This document shows, one piece after another, positions 34,479-47,800 of a stretch of DNA of 64,000 bases. Origin of the DNA: Usnea hakonensis (taxonomy: Eukaryota > Ascomycota > Lecanoromycetes > Lecanorales > Parmeliaceae); assembly GCA_013423325.1 (NCBI GenBank), contig BLJB01000157.1, forward strand, positions 24,345 to 88,344, read 5' to 3'. The notes under the pieces were generated by a model, which saw only the letters and a program-made list of their open reading frames with translations, was not told the origin of the DNA and made no database searches. The position numbers and the translations under genes were made by a program. Numbering within the stretch: position 1 is the first letter of the stretch; each line of letters starts with the position of its first letter.

Positions 34479-35525
34479 TCAACGATGTGAAACGATGGCA
34501 CGCAGGAGTCCAATCAATGGAATATTGCCCAGGATATTGCTCGCTAGACTTCTCCAAGCAGATGAATTCCCTTTCGCAAGAGCGCTATAGGGTGCTAAGA
34601 TCAAGAAAACGACGTCGCTGAGAGTCAACATGATTGGCGCTGCCATCAAGAATGCCGCGGGCATTTGGTTGGGTGAAGCGTCAACGCTGATCTGGAACAT
34701 CGATAAATCCATCGGGATTCTTCGAATACTATTGCATGACTTCAAGAAGTACATTTTTGGCGATAGGAAGGCAAAGCGTTACCAGAAGAAAGGGTAGTAT
34801 GACTACGAAAGATCGCCACCACATAGTTCTTGAGCTACAAGATGTCACTGACGAGTTCAATCCTCCGTAGCCATGCTTGGCGGTTCGAGAAGACGGCATT
34901 TTGTATTTTTGCATCAGTCTAGAAACTTGTGACAGTAGCAACGGTCAATTCGAACCTTCCTAGCGCCTGATGATGGACGGTCTTCTTGAAGCGAAGATTG
35001 TGGTCTGTTATGAGAAGACACGTGGAGAAAGTTGTGTGTTCGAGGAGTCAGTGCGAGTACAACGAAAGGTTCAAGCATTCCTCTGGAGAAGAACCAACGG
35101 TCAATAGTAGTATATATGAACCAAAAGTTTTTGCCGTCACGGCCCAATGTCTGTTGTTCCTCGCGGTCAGTATGCCTCTTATGGCATTGAGGGAGATACA
35201 GTCGAGCAGCAAGCTCCTCTCCAGAGCTACGAGCCGCTACCGCATCTCCTACCAAGGCAGAAGGATCCTGCAAGAGTAATCGACTTGCAGCCATAGACAA
35301 AGCAGCATGATTGTAAAGACTCTTCTGGCTCAGGATGGCAAAGACCAAATCTATTCGGTAACATCAAGCAGCATGAGCGCTCAGTATGCGAAGCGCTTGT
35401 TGAACAGTATCATGAACGCCTCGGCAAGTCGATCCGTTCCAGAGATGGCTGAGAAGATGCCGAAATGCTACTTCTGCGCGAAGCTGTCGATGTGCCCTAG
35501 TTGGTGGAGTCTGGGTGTCGCTCAT
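34479..35525 (-). pseudogene. Decayed minus-strand gene of unknown family
   Basis: Three minus-strand open stretches in different frames run head to tail without good splice sites. The first starts near 35525 (MSDTQTPPTR) and ends at about 35364. The second, about 34914-35348, is the most protein-like, with LYLPQCHKRH, GKNFWFIYTTIDRWFF and KVRIDRCYCHKFL. A third lies upstream of 34754. The aromatic and Cys/His-rich content and the continuity suggest one ancestral gene broken by at least two frameshifts and a stop. I do not recognise the family. Confidence 0.45.
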
Positions 35526-36480
35526 GGCTGAAATCGCTGAAGACGAACACAGGAACGGGGTTCTCGAACGAAGATTTTGTACTCTTGTCTGAATATTGTG
35601 CCAGCCGCGTGCTTTATCTTGCATCCAAACGAACACATTCCCCCTCTCAAGAAACAACCGAAGCCCAACACTTCCCAACTCTAAATCCGATACATCTTCT
35701 AAACAAATATACGCATACCTACTCGGCTATGCGCGATCGCCACACCTTAAAAATCCCCCTACAAACCCACAGCCAACATAGGGATTCGCCTCTATCAGCA
35801 CGATCATTGAAATATTAGGGAGATATGGGATTGGTTGTCGATGTCGGAGGAGGAAGGCTACATACGTGCCTTTTGAAGATGGAACCCCGACCCCGACCCC
35901 GGCCCCATGCCCAAAACCCGAATAATCCTCCCTTATACCCCTCATCCGTACCCATACTTACAATTGCCCCTCTTTCGCAAGGGCTGGCTGTGGGGGGGGG
36001 GCGCTTTACTATTGTTGGGGTGGGGAGGGTAAGAGAGGAATTTTGGGAAGGGGGTTTTTGTTGACGAGGCATGGAGATGATTTTAGGGTATATTGGCAAA
36101 GCGCGACGGGGAGTACTGTATTCTGCGCAATACGCGCGGGGCGTTGTCGACACTAACCAGCAGAAGAGTAAATGTATAGAGTGGTTATGGGTACGTTATT
36201 CATCAACAAACATGGTATACCTCAGGTAATGCCTCCCCGAAATGAACCGGACCTCATCAAGAGGCCCGTCCGGAAAAACGAAAAGAGAAAATGTCTAAAA
36301 TACAGTTATACTGTATCCCCCCAAAACAAACGCCATGTCAACGCATTCTAAGACCCAGTCTCCAGCAGCGTACTGATCGCATCCGGACCAACAAAAGATA
36401 GAGAGGAGAAGTGTATATTCCACCCACCCCAACGCCTCGCTCTTATCATATCATAGACATTCATCCCATCTTACAATTTT

Positions 36481-38896
36481 TCATTTCTGCCCTCTCATCA
36501 ATATCTGCACCTGCCTCTCCAATTTCTCCAACCTCTCATCCTTCTCTTGCAACTCCCTCTTCAATTTTTTAACTTCCTGCTCAAGGTCCTTTTCATCACC
36601 ACTCTCATCATCCGGCACCGTTCTTCTGCGCTTTCTTCGCGCTCCCAGAGTCCCAGGCGTCGTGTTTTGCGCAGTCTCGGGACCTTCTCGTTGCGTTTGA
36701 TCGGTGCCGGCGTCTCTGTGGACCCGACGAAGATGCTCGGCCAGGTTCTCTTTGCGCGAGAACCCTACGCCAACATGTCGCTTGCAGTCTGGGTATGGGC
36801 ACATGCAAGACGCTTTGGGCCCGCCATGTTGGCGATGGACCTCTCGTTGATGGCGAAGTAAGCCGCCGGAATAGGTGAAGCCGCGGATGTTATCGCATTC
36901 CGGCTCATGGCAGACGAAAGGTCTCTCGTGCTTGTCCATGTGTTTTCTGTAATGCAAAAAATTAGCACGCACGAGAATTTGATTTGTTTGTGCAGTGTGG
37001 TTTGACTTACTTCCATTCGCACTTTCTCGAGAAGACAGGTGACTCCTGTTCTGCATGTTCCGGGTGGTTGCAATACAGCAAGCCTTCGGCATTCCGAGGA
37101 GGCTCCTGAGACCGGCGGCTGCTTTGACGAGAACTTGTAATTGATGCCACGCTTGGAGATGGTATCAAAGACATTCTAGGACTTAGGACGTTCGATGGGA
37201 GCACAGGCACGTATGGCGAAGGAGTTTGCTCCGAAGTGCTGCTGCCTGGACTAGGATAGTCTTGCATATCTCTCATATGCAACCCGAGACCGAACCCAAG
37301 GCTCCCAAGAGTCCCGGCTGCCGCTTGCGGATTCGCCAGATTCGACGTTCGGATTCGTTGGGCATAGGGTTGGACTATATTGCTTCGGTCAGTATGTTGC
37401 AGTGTTGTTCCCACACTTGACGTTGGATCATAAGGTGACTGTGACTGCCAAGATGGATAGCTGGGTGCGTATGCGGGAGTTGAGGCTGGGTTGATGCCTT
37501 GGCAATAAGGCCACGTGACTGGAGATGTCGGATACAGGTGCGAAGAAGATGACGGAGCAGATATATAGGGATACGAAGGTACACTAGTCGCATAGGATAC
37601 AGGCAACGTATTTCCGGGTTGGGTGGCTAAATAAAAGTAGATAAGGTTAGGTAGTCATACTGACCACATGACTGCGCGTGTGACTCACGATCGTTATTGT
37701 TATTATTATTAGCGCGGCGCGAAGCATTTGCCTGACTTGGATGCAACCATGAGTAATTGGGAAAGGTAGTATTTGCAGAATTTGAAGCAGGACCAGCCCA
37801 GGCTTCAGATGAGTCTATCCAAACAGATATTTGTCAGTGAAGATTTCGCGACATCAAATATGGTTGCCTAAAACTTACTGTCTTGCTGCTGCGGCTGTGA
37901 TTGGTTGTCACGGTTGCCAAGATGTCCTGTCCGTAAGGTATCCCCTGATTGTGCTGCTCCTCTTGGATTGCGTGTCGGTCTTTTTATATCATTCCCAGAA
38001 GGTCCATAGAACATCCAGCAGACACCCCACAAGACCAAAAGTGACGGCTTGATGTTCCATGGCCAAGTGGTGCTAAGTGGACGCTGACTGTTGGGCCACT
38101 CCGCGAACCACTCTTCACCAATGCGCTTTGAGTGTCGCCAGTGGAGGTGCCAACGCAGAACGTGGGCCTCAACTATATTAAGATAGTGGCATATGAATGC
38201 TTCCAGCGCATTCTGTTGTAATCTCCGAAATAAATCCTGAAGATTAGCGATAAACTTGTCACAATCCAATTCGCCACTCAAAGATTCTCCTGATAAGCCA
38301 CTACTATTGCGTATAGCATGATCGCCCGACCAAATTTGCAGCCTATTTGAAAAGGCATTCGTCAGAAGAAGGATATTACGAAGCTCGTTGACGCTTCTGG
38401 TGGCCCCGATAAGGTGGTGATCGTGCTGGTAAATAAAATTTTGCGCAGCCTTGGTACGGATGGAATAAAGCTGCAACTCGTTGCGAAGACTTCTGTCTGG
38501 TTAGCCTCATCTTGTTGATATTCGTGGAACAACTCTTGCCATTGCCTAGCGAATTCTGGCCTTGAAGTCTGTTTTGATTTTCGTCCACGTCTTGGCAGAT
38601 GATTCACCAGCTTTGTAAGGTCCCGACCGTACGTTGAGTGAGTCGGTAATTTGCTATGAAAGACGGTCAGCTAATACCATCGACTTCATGACCGCTACAA
38701 CTCACCCCTGGATAATTTCGCAAATTTCTATATTTGATTTAGCTGGAAGGAGCCTACAAGACTCAACACGTGACACGCAGTATTTGATGAAAGACCCCAG
38801 AAGACCTTTGAGTCTTTGGATGAGGCGTGCAAGTATTATGTTAGCACAAAGAGAAGGGCGAGTCATGCTTGACTTGGCAAGCTCACTTGGTGGCAA
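36481..38896 (-). CDS. C2H2 zinc-finger protein with C-terminal coiled coil
   Basis: Probable transcription regulator. Well-supported 3' exons on the minus strand are 36481-36946, 37011-37626, 37689-37814 and 37879 to about 38490. Further 5' exons are about 38495-38653 and 38706-38896. Introns of 52-64 nt rejoin frame at all the 3' junctions. The Cys/His region has CNHPEH...CEWKKHMDKH (degenerate first finger), CHEPECDNIRGFTYSGGLLRHQREVH and CPYPDCKRHVGVGFSRKENLAEHLRRVH. The C-terminus is a predicted coiled coil (EQEVKKLKRELQEKDERLEK). The middle is a long Ser/Pro/Tyr-rich linker. At about 38495 the two 5' frames meet without a canonical donor: an acceptor with a GCTAAC branch is visible but no convincing GT. 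A further exon may lie near 39000-39070 (TDFGDSILGTLTEAITYID), so the 5' end is unresolved. Confidence 0.72.
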
Positions 38897-40904
38897 GTGA
38901 AGATATTATAGTGCGCGTGCATTACGAATAAGAGAAGGCAACAATACAGTGGGGCAACGGCCCTTTTATGAAAGCCCATATTTGAAGCAACTTACGTTAA
39001 TGTCGATGTATGTAATTGCTTCAGTTAGTGTTCCGAGTATGGAGTCGCCGAAGTCAGTGAACCTTCTCCACAGGGAGGGCCAGAGCAGCTACATGGACAG
39101 ATAAGAAGAGTGCGCTTGAATTTGTTACTATTCTCGTGATTATTGGGCTGCGGTTGTTAGAATGGGAGGCCTAAATGAGCGGGAAGAACAGCCAGTTTAT
39201 CAACGATCGGCCCCGCGGAATTTGGGGGAAAGAATTGACGCTATACATCCTCACTAAGTAAGGTAGGGCAGTAAAGAAGCACAGCCCTCCTGACATCCTT
39301 TGAGGCTCTGGCTGATATTTGCAGCCTATGAGCGTTGATTGGATGAATAGTCATCGAAACTAAACCAGATCAGGCAAAGCCTTAAGCCTTCGACTCAGCT
39401 GGAAATAAGTAAGCGGGGTGTGGCTTGGCGTCCGCGAAGCGCGCAAGGCTGACACGGCCAAGTCAGAGTCGTTTTCACCGACTCTTCAAGGATTGAAATT
39501 CCCGTCACGACTTTACTCCGATGCACATCTAATCTGTACGCCCCATCTTTGTGCCCACACTGCATATCTATACCTGATTTCATTCATTCTTCCATTGTGC
39601 GCTCGGAAAGAGCGAAAAAGTTGGGCGCCTTTTATCTCCTTCCCCGAGGTAGATGTGTAATCCTACTGAGCAAAGTATGCTAACAAATCTTTTTCAGTCG
39701 ACCAATTCGCTGGCCCCGAATCTTCAACCTAGCAGGAACCTAGCGTAATTTTAGTCGAAGCCGTAGCTTCTTACCATCATACACTAGACACAAACTCAGC
39801 TCAACCGTTATTTCTTTCTCACTGGCGTATAGACCAACAGATTACGGAACTGAGAATTGACCAATTGGACTACAACACAGGTCAAAACGACCTTGAAGAT
39901 TTTATTACGAGACCTCGAGCTGACTCCAACCTACATCCAATCACCATACGATTACTCTTACCTCTTTGCTGTCTTGGAACTCCACATGCCGAGTCAGTAT
40001 CCTTGGCTCAACTCACTCCATCAACCTTGACTTTAGGATGAGGGTTACAATGCAAGAGAAGTGCGTATTGTCTGTGCGTATCTGGCGTTCTAGGGCTAAG
40101 TAGACGGAGAGTGTGTGAAAAGCGTAGCTGGAGCCTGCGAACCAGGCCCAGCCCTTGAAGGATATATCTCAGTTCATACAATATGCACATGGCTGCTCCG
40201 GTCGCTGTTGAGTATCAGTCAAACGGATAAGTTCTTATCACTTCCACGCGCAGGGCTACCCTGCCGTACGTTCACCACTATACAAACCAGATTTATACAT
40301 CGCCGAGGTCATGTCGGCCATCGAATCCAATTGTTTCGCTGTGCTTACCCACTGAACAGCTCATTCACGTCTACTCCTATTTCTAGTCTCAACGTGCAGG
40401 AGATGGGAAGCTGAGAACGTCGCTTTGGAAGACTCACAATTCTAGGATATCGCTATGTGTCTGGCCTTCCTACATCGTTCACGCAGACAGCATTAGTCGC
40501 AGCAGATGTTGAGGTGACCTTCCGTCATCTTCTCAATCGACATGCATGACAACTATTGAGCGCATGAGTCTGTGTCACCCTCTTTGATAGGCAAGAATCA
40601 CATAGCCGGCCTATCGTCTCTTCAAATAGCCTATTTGGAAAAGCTCAATTGGAACAATTATCGGCTGGCCTGGTCTTTCGCAAGGAGATTAAGCATAAGC
40701 AGAATGGCTTGGATGGCTGCTCGGCCGAGAGGTTCATTGTAGAATTCCGATAACCACCAGATGATGCGTGAGAGCTGCTGATGAGCCCATACGTGGTAGG
40801 TCTTTGCAATGGCGATTGACGTAATCCTTTTAAGAGGAAGGATTCCGGCCACATTATATGCTTCCAAATGCTTATTGGGTATCGCTCTCCACCATCCTCA
40901 GTCC
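38897..40904. other. 2-kb region with no convincing gene
   Basis: The left end may contain the first exon of the C2H2 gene (about 39000-39070, minus strand, followed by a GTAAGT donor). Around 40348-40385 (+) a short LPTEQLIHVYSYF segment resembles the start of an F-box but is followed by a stop. Nothing else is supported. Confidence 0.4.
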
Positions 40905-41792
40905 CTACACCAAACACGCTCCAAAAGGCGCACTCTCTCGGAGATCCTCCACCAAATCCTCCACGTTATCAAGATGCCTTCCAAGCAACGCTTGCTTTTC
41001 CTCTGTCGTCTTCGTTCCCACTTGTCTCCCTCCTCTCTCTCCACCACCACCCACTCTCTTACTCGGACTCCTATACAGTCCGCCACCAACACCGTTAAGA
41101 AAAGGAGTCTCTGGCATCAAGTAGAAATAAAGAAATTCCACCACCTTCATCTTCACCTCCCTACTAGTCCCTCTACTCTTAAATAAACTCGTAACGGTTA
41201 ACAACCCATCCACCGTCTCGAACGTCCTTGTATTCCCTGGCGTCGCCAGTAATGTAGTAACGAGGGTGAGGAGTGTAGACGATTGGATTGCAGGACAGCA
41301 TGTTGGGTCGAGAAGGTCCAGGAGCAGATTCATATAGATTTCGCGCGCGAAGAGGGAGCGGGACGGGGGGTGGACGAGGAGGGTGCCTTGGAGAAGCTCT
41401 AGGGTCGAAACGATGAGGAGATCATTCTGCCCGTTTGAGGCTTTGGAAAGAAGGCGTTCCAGGCATGCTATCAATCTAATTGCCACTACAACAAGTGATA
41501 AGCATTGTGACAAATTGAGGAGAGGAAGGTTGCCAAGAGTACCATTCCACTCGAAGCCTTCTTGTAATTTGAAGAATTCTCGGAAGGCGGGATCATCTTT
41601 CAGCGATGATAGCTCTTTGGTAGTCTGCTTTGACGCTCCGTTGGGTATTACGGAACCTGGGCGGTTTGTTGGGGAGGTTCGTAAGAGACAGATCTGGGCA
41701 AGGAGACCTTCGAGTTGACGGAGACCTTTTCTGATTTTTACACCATCATAGGAAGATAGGTAATCGAAGGATAGTGATAATAGAGACTCCAT
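40905..41792 (-). CDS. cdc14: SIN component Cdc14 (cell division control protein 14)
   Basis: Septation initiation network protein. In fission yeast Cdc14 is the partner of the Sid1 kinase at the spindle pole body (unrelated to the budding-yeast phosphatase of the same name). 295 aa, single exon, ATG 41792. Recognisable family features are the helical start MESLLSLSFDYLSSYDGVKIRKGLRQLEG, the FKLQEGFEWN segment, ELLQGTLLVHPPSRSLFARE and VKMKVVEFLYFYLMPE near residue 230. The C-terminus is a less conserved basic and Gly-rich region ending in a short helix. Divergent from the GGPP synthase. Confidence 0.88.
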   Translation of the reverse strand: MESLLSLSFDYLSSYDGVKIRKGLRQLEGLLAQICLLRTSPTNRPGSVIPNGASKQTTKELSSLKDDPAFREFFKLQEGFEWNGTLGNLPLLNLSQCLSLVVVAIRLIACLERLLSKASNGQNDLLIVSTLELLQGTLLVHPPSRSLFAREIYMNLLLDLLDPTCCPAIQSSTLLTLVTTLLATPGNTRTFETVDGLLTVTSLFKSRGTSREVKMKVVEFLYFYLMPETPFLNGVGGGLYRSPSKRVGGGGERGGRQVGTKTTEEKQALLGRHLDNVEDLVEDLRESAPFGACLV

Positions 41793-42242
41793 TTCTGGTT
41801 CGAATCTCGTGGTTGTGGGTGGAATTCAGAAGCGTTCCTGATATTTGAAACCGCTTTCGGTAAGGTACTTTAGTTTGTAAACATAGCGTTGGCGGGACAC
41901 CCAAGATGGTCTGCGCCTCGTGCACCACCCTCGGCATCGCCGGACGACTCTCATTCGCCGAATCATTACGATATATCCGGAGCCTTGCAGTTTGATCTTG
42001 TCAGTGCCGCACATTCATATACTTGTAGGATTGCGATTGGGCTGCATGTGGGACAGCGCAATGACGTCTCTTTCGTCCGCCGGTCAAGTGATCTGCCAGC
42101 CTCGGCCCCAGGCAGCAAATCAATCCCCCACCATGAAAGCGTCACTCCATACTCCATATCCATGGAACTAATGTGCAAGCCATCACTCAGAACTCTTCCA
42201 GACCTATGAAATCTGCCAAGAGACTATTTACTTACAGCGAAC
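41793..42242. promoter_or_regulatory. Divergent promoter between cdc14 and GGPP synthase
   Basis: 450 bases lie between the two start codons with no supported coding exon. Both promoters should be here. I see no distinct operator. Confidence 0.45.
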
Positions 42243-43399
42243 ATGGTGTCCGACGCCTTCAAATCGCCCAGCTCTATACCTCCCCGTAAAAGCTCCTCAG
42301 GTCACACACAACCGCATCCCAAGCTAGTCGCCGAAAGCAGCTGGATATCTCACAGCAAGAAACCGTCAACGACATCCTCCCCAATTCCACCGAATCCCGC
42401 CAGCTCTGCCGAAAACATTGCCAAGCATGTAAACGGCACAACATGGTCTCAGGAAAAGGAGAGGATCGTAATGGGACCTTACGAATACCTGCTCAACTCA
42501 CCCGGGAAAGACATTCGGAAGCAATTGATTGAGGCGTTCAATGCATGGTTGAAGGTCCCTCCCGCGAGTCTCGAGATCATTACGAATGTGGTGGGCATGC
42601 TGCACACATCGTCACTACTCATCGACGATGTCGAAGACTCTTCGATCCTCCGGCGCGGTCTGCCCGTCGCGCACAGCATCTTCGGAACGGCCCAGACGAT
42701 CAATTCTGCAAACTATGTGTACTTCGCTGCACTGCAAGAGCTCCTCAAGCTTGAGAACCCAAAAGTCATTAAGATATACTCCGAGGAACTATGCAATCTT
42801 CACCGGGGACAAGGAATGGATCTCTTCTGGCGGGACACATTGACATGCCCGAGCGAAGATGACTATTTAGAAATGGTGGGAAACAAGACTGGCGGGCTAT
42901 TCAGACTAGCCGTTCAACTCATGCAGGCAGAAAGCAGCAATTCCAAGTAATCCCCCCCTTTTCTCCCACATCCTCGATTTCCCATCCGCTCCCCAAGCTC
43001 ACAATAACCTCGTCCAGACACTTCGTCCCCCTAGTCAACACAATCGGCCTTCTCTTCCAAATCCGCGACGACTATATGAACCTCTCCAGCAGCGAATACA
43101 CCTCGAACAAAGGCCTCTGCGAAGACCTCACGGAAGGCAAATTCTCCTTCCCCATCATCCACAGCATCCGCTCCGACCCGCAGAACCGGCAACTCATCAA
43201 CATCCTCAAACAGAAACCCACCGACGACGAAGTCAAGAAGTACGCGGTCAATTACATGGAGAGGACGGGCAGTTTCGAGTACTGCAGGGTTGTGTTGAGG
43301 GAGTTGGCGGAGAAGGCGGTGGGGCTGATTGAGGAGATTGATGAGGGGACGGGGGAGGGGGCGGGGGTGAGGTTCATCTTGGATAAGATGGCGGTTTGA
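42243..43399 (+). CDS. Geranylgeranyl diphosphate synthase
   Basis: Trans-prenyltransferase that makes GGPP from farnesyl or shorter allylic diphosphates plus IPP, feeding protein prenylation and diterpenoid or carotenoid pathways. The model is join(42243..42946, 43018..43399), 361 aa. The first aspartate-rich motif is in LLIDDVEDSS, followed by LRRGLPVAHSIFG. The second is DDYMNL, the usual fungal GGPPS variant. The HRGQGMDLFWRD and GNKTGGLF blocks are present. The 71-nt intron rejoins SSNSK to HFVPLVNTIGLLFQIRDDY. The N-terminal ~75 residues are Ser/Pro-rich, as in fungal GGPPS. No terpene cyclase is nearby, so this is most likely the primary-metabolism enzyme. Confidence 0.93.
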
Positions 43400-44838
43400 T
43401 GTGGTGGGGTTGGATGGTCATTGTAATTATACCGCGAGCTTGCAAAAATGTTCCACATCTGATAGAGTACATTTCCGACCAACGACCCAAGTGCTTCGGC
43501 TCTGAAGTCACAAGAGAAGTGACATTGCGCACGCACAGAGCGGACTCTACGCGGCGGCTTGGTTTGCGGATCAGGGAAATTGTAGACGAAGAAAGCCTCG
43601 CCGGCGATCATTCCGGATTCCCTTTGATTATTCGATCGCGGGCTTGCGGGCAGTCCGCGATTGACAATTCACTCAATGATGACGTGCAGGGGGGCAGTGT
43701 ACTTACGGTCGATCTTGCTAATTCCGGTTCGGAGTTAGCGAGCCTAATCCTACTTGTACGAGTACATGTACCTTAAGTACCTTGGGACTCCCTATGTTGT
43801 ACTCTATGGGAGATACCTATCGGAAATAAAATGTAGATATACGTATTTCGTTATCTTGAAGTACCACCATGCACATCCACAACCAAAGATTTACAAAATC
43901 ACTCTACCTTCTAGAAGAGCTTTAACTCATGAGGTAAGGGTATGCATCACGCTCAATCCAAACCCAGCCATACATACCTGATCTAGATCGCTGCACGATA
44001 ACGGCCGGATATGCAAGTGGTTGAATTTGAATCAAGAAAGCGTCATGCGCCGTTGAAAAAAAGCCCATGACGGCGAGTGCGGGCTTGGGTTGGGTGTTGC
44101 GCGTAGGTGAGATGGAAGTGCTTTGATGGAGGATGGCTGAGGGGGACGGGCTTGATTGGATGTGGGTGGGTTAGTTGGTTGTTGTTTGGAGAGGGATGGG
44201 GATGGGGATAGGTGATGTTTCGGCACACTTGCCTGCGGGAAACACGGCTTGGATTGCCCAATTATTCGGACGAGGGGAGCACAAATGGCGGTTTTCTCCA
44301 GAAAACATTCAACAATCATTCCACTAAATCATGATATGGACAACATCGTTTATTAATTTTCTGATAGGTAATTCAAGGTTGAACGGGGAGGAAGTTGGAG
44401 GTGAATTGCGGGGGCTACTTGGGAGGGCTCTCAAGGGGGTAACGCTGGAAACAAGATTCGTCCGCCGGGCTTACATATCCATGAGTGCGATAGGATGGCC
44501 ATGCATCTCATACGTCTTACCCCGGCGAACAATGTCGAGACATGCAGGGAGAGGAGATCAACATGATTCAATCAAGTTAGCGTAGACGCAAGTGGACAGA
44601 AAAATGTCCCTTGAAGCTGATCAGGGTCCTTTCTACACCAATCATGATATCCATGCTTTTCCCTTGATAACTTTCTCGCCCTTGTTTGGCCGGAAAATCC
44701 CTCAATTTCCTGTGTGAAAATGAGGCATGTATTTGGTGTGTGTGGGGCACTTTGCGAGGCCCCCTCTGCACGACATTAAATAATGAGAGAGCATCTCTTA
44801 CGAAATCACTCTACAGGTGATTAGGTTCTTCAAGGACG
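43400..44838. other. 1.4-kb intergenic region
   Basis: No supported gene. Small open frames on both strands (for example 44032-44319, minus) are low complexity. The stretch separates the GGPP synthase from the ATPase pseudogene. Confidence 0.4.
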
Positions 44839-47800
44839 ATGGAACCTATCTATCTTGATGATCCCAAAGCTCAGCAGCAGTCTCAAGCCCGCATCCGCTG
44901 GCGCGACACTGACGACGAGGCTGCACAAAATCTACCCTTCTCTCGCAGACATCCACAGCACAGCGCAGACAGCGATTCCAATTTGGTACACAGCTGGCGG
45001 GGCTGGAGCGAAAGGCGCACCGTGGATCCATCGACGACGCTACCTATCCAGTATCGAACTGTGTAAGCGGGCTGCTGATCGCGACGGGTAGCATTAGAAA
45101 TAGCTCATAGCGTCTTAGCCCCTTCGACATTAGCGAATCCAAAGGCACGAACCTCGCCGAGTCCCACCTCGCTGAGCCTGTAAAGGCGGAGGGGAGTACT
45201 GCAGACGGTAAGTCGCCACTCGAAGAATCATACGTCTTTGGGACCTGACTTTAGGATAGAACCCACCGAGCTAGACTGGCACACTATCTCTGTTGAGGAA
45301 ATTTTCCAGCGTCTTTACACCATACCGAATCAAAGTCTCTCTCCGGAACAGATCGATCGCAAGATCAAGGAATATGGCAAGAACGTGCCGTCTCCACCCG
45401 AAACCTACCGTATCAAGCAGATCTTCGGATACTTTTTCAAAGGTTTTGGATCTTTTCTCCTCATTCGTACGATCCTTTGTTTTTTTGCCTGGAAACCCCT
45501 CGGTCAGCCTCCTGCTATGGCAAATTTGGCCTTGGCTATCGTACTCTTAGCTGTGTTCTTTATTCAAGCCGCGTTCAATGCTTGGCGGGACCGGTGTCCT
45601 TCATGAGTGATGGGATCAATCATGAACGTGCTTGCTGAACATAGCACCATCATCCGTGGCGGCCAGCTTGAGACGGTGCTTGCGCCAGAGATCATTCCTG
45701 GGCATGTTCTTCTCATCAAGGCAGGTAACAAGCTCCCGGCTGATGCTCGCTTTGTAGAAGTAGACGGAAGATTTGATGGCTCCCTCCTAACAGGTAAGAT
45801 GACGTGGACGTGAAATCGTGAGTTTCGATTAAAGGGACTATAGGCGAAAGCCTGCCAATTGGTGGTTCCGTCAAAATCACCGATGTCAAATACCTTGAAA
45901 CACATTGCATCGGTCTTCAAGGCAGCTACTGCTTTTTGGGCAGCGCCGTCGGCGTCGTCGTTGCTACGGGGAACAAGACTGTGTTCGGCCGCATTGTGAT
46001 ATTGACCAAAAAGCCCAAGAGAGGCTTGACCACTCTAGAAAGGGAGATTCCCCGTTTTGTAATAATCATCGTTTCCATTATAGCAACTATGATCATCGTC
46101 GTTACTATCGTTTGGTGGGCAAACCTACCATGTTCTCGAATTCCCATCATTGATTTTAAGACTGGGCTTCTTGATTACGCAAAGACTATCCTGGTTGGAT
46201 CAATGTACCAACCTTGATAGTGCATTGCGTAAGCGTCGCCATCGCTTTCATTCCGGAGGGACTTCCAATCGCTCTCACCGCTAGTTTGACTATAATCGCA
46301 AATCTGATGAGGAAGAACAAAACTCTATGCAAATCCCTGAAGACCGAGGAGACTCTAGGAGCCGTCTCCGTACTCTGGTCCGATAAGACGGGGACTTTGA
46401 CCAAAGTAACACTTTGGATATATCTCAGAGCAAGTCGACTCGAGGGCTAGAATGAAATGACTGACAGATTGCCTGATCGGCATCCGGCAGACAACTCCAG
46501 AGGCCACGAGAGACCTTATGGCGCATCAAGTCGGCTCAATCAGCGGCGGTTTCAGCAGTCCTATCAATCAGCTGAGACCAATTGCAGGTCTCTGCAACTC
46601 TGAGGAATTTGATTTTTCCCAGCGCAACGTACCACTCAAGGATCGCAAGATCATCGGCGATTTAACAGATCAATCTATTCTGAGATTTGCCGAGAGTCTA
46701 GGTCCATTATCAGAGTTGCGAAATTCCTGGAAAGCATTTTGAGATCGCAATCAACAGCAACAATAAATTCATGCTGAAAGTCTTCGCTGGCCCAGCGCAC
46801 GGGCGCCTCTCTTGAACTATACAACATACTCCAAAGAAATTTGTGAATGGAATGACGGCCACATGTAATCCTTCTAATTCAGGTTTCTCATTGATGAGGC
46901 TGATTTCCTGTAGGCTCTTGAAGATCAAAGGCGCTCCGGATGTCCTGATGGAATACTGCACTTTCTACGCGGGCGAAGACGGATCGACCCATTTTATTGA
47001 CTCTTTGGTTTAGAACCAGCTCGAAAAGATCAAAAATGTATGGACTTCTCAAGGCAAGCGCGTCATTGCCCTCGCTCGGAGAGTTGTGCCGCAAAAACTC
47101 CTCCAGTCTAGTCCGCTTCCAATTCAATTTGAAGAGGAGATAATGGATCTGGCCAAACAGAACCTGATTTTGGTCGGCTTTGTAGCTATCCTTGACCCAT
47201 CTCGCGATGAGATCTCGGAGATGGCTGGCACACTTAGAAGAGTCAGAATCCGCATATTCATGGTGACTAGTGACTATGCACTCACAGCCCAAGCCATCGC
47301 TACGTAGTCTGGTATCGCAACCAACAGTCCAGAAGCAGTCGACAATATCGACGCTCTGGAGTCGAAAAGTGAGCTCGCCGTGGTATCCAAAAACAAATTC
47401 ACGAAGGCCGAACACCAAGGCTTGAAGGACTCATACAATTTCATCGTTGTTAGCGGTACCGACCTCATCACCTTGGACTCAGCAAAATGGGCCCAACTCT
47501 GCGCCAATGACGAAATCGTTTTTGCTCGCACAACCCCGAATCAGAAGTCGCGTATCGTACGTGAGCTGTCTCGGTTCGAAGTGGTCGGCATGACAGACGA
47601 TGGCGAAAACGATGCCCCCTCTTTGAGAGCCGCGGTTATTGGTATAGCTGTTGCTAGTGGCTCTGACATTGCCGTTGAAGCATCCGACATAATACTTCTG
47701 GACTCCCTGGCGGGAATGGTAACCGCCGTCCGATACGGCCGCGTAATCTTTGACAATCTAATGAAGACAACAGCCTACCTGCTACCAGCCGGCTCCTTCT

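Larger units (their letters stand above)
32797..36480. other. 3.7-kb region with small frames and one decayed gene
   Basis: Apart from the hypothetical frame at 33770-34168 and the decayed gene at about 34479-35525, nothing is supported. A 62-codon hydrophobic frame at 33002-33190 (-) could be a small membrane peptide but has no support beyond composition. A G10-type run lies near 35992-36001. Confidence 0.4.

Noticed and set aside
40348..40385. F-box-like LPTEQLIHVYSYF fragment (+)
   Set aside because: Thirteen residues only, followed immediately by a stop, with no downstream protein-like frame.
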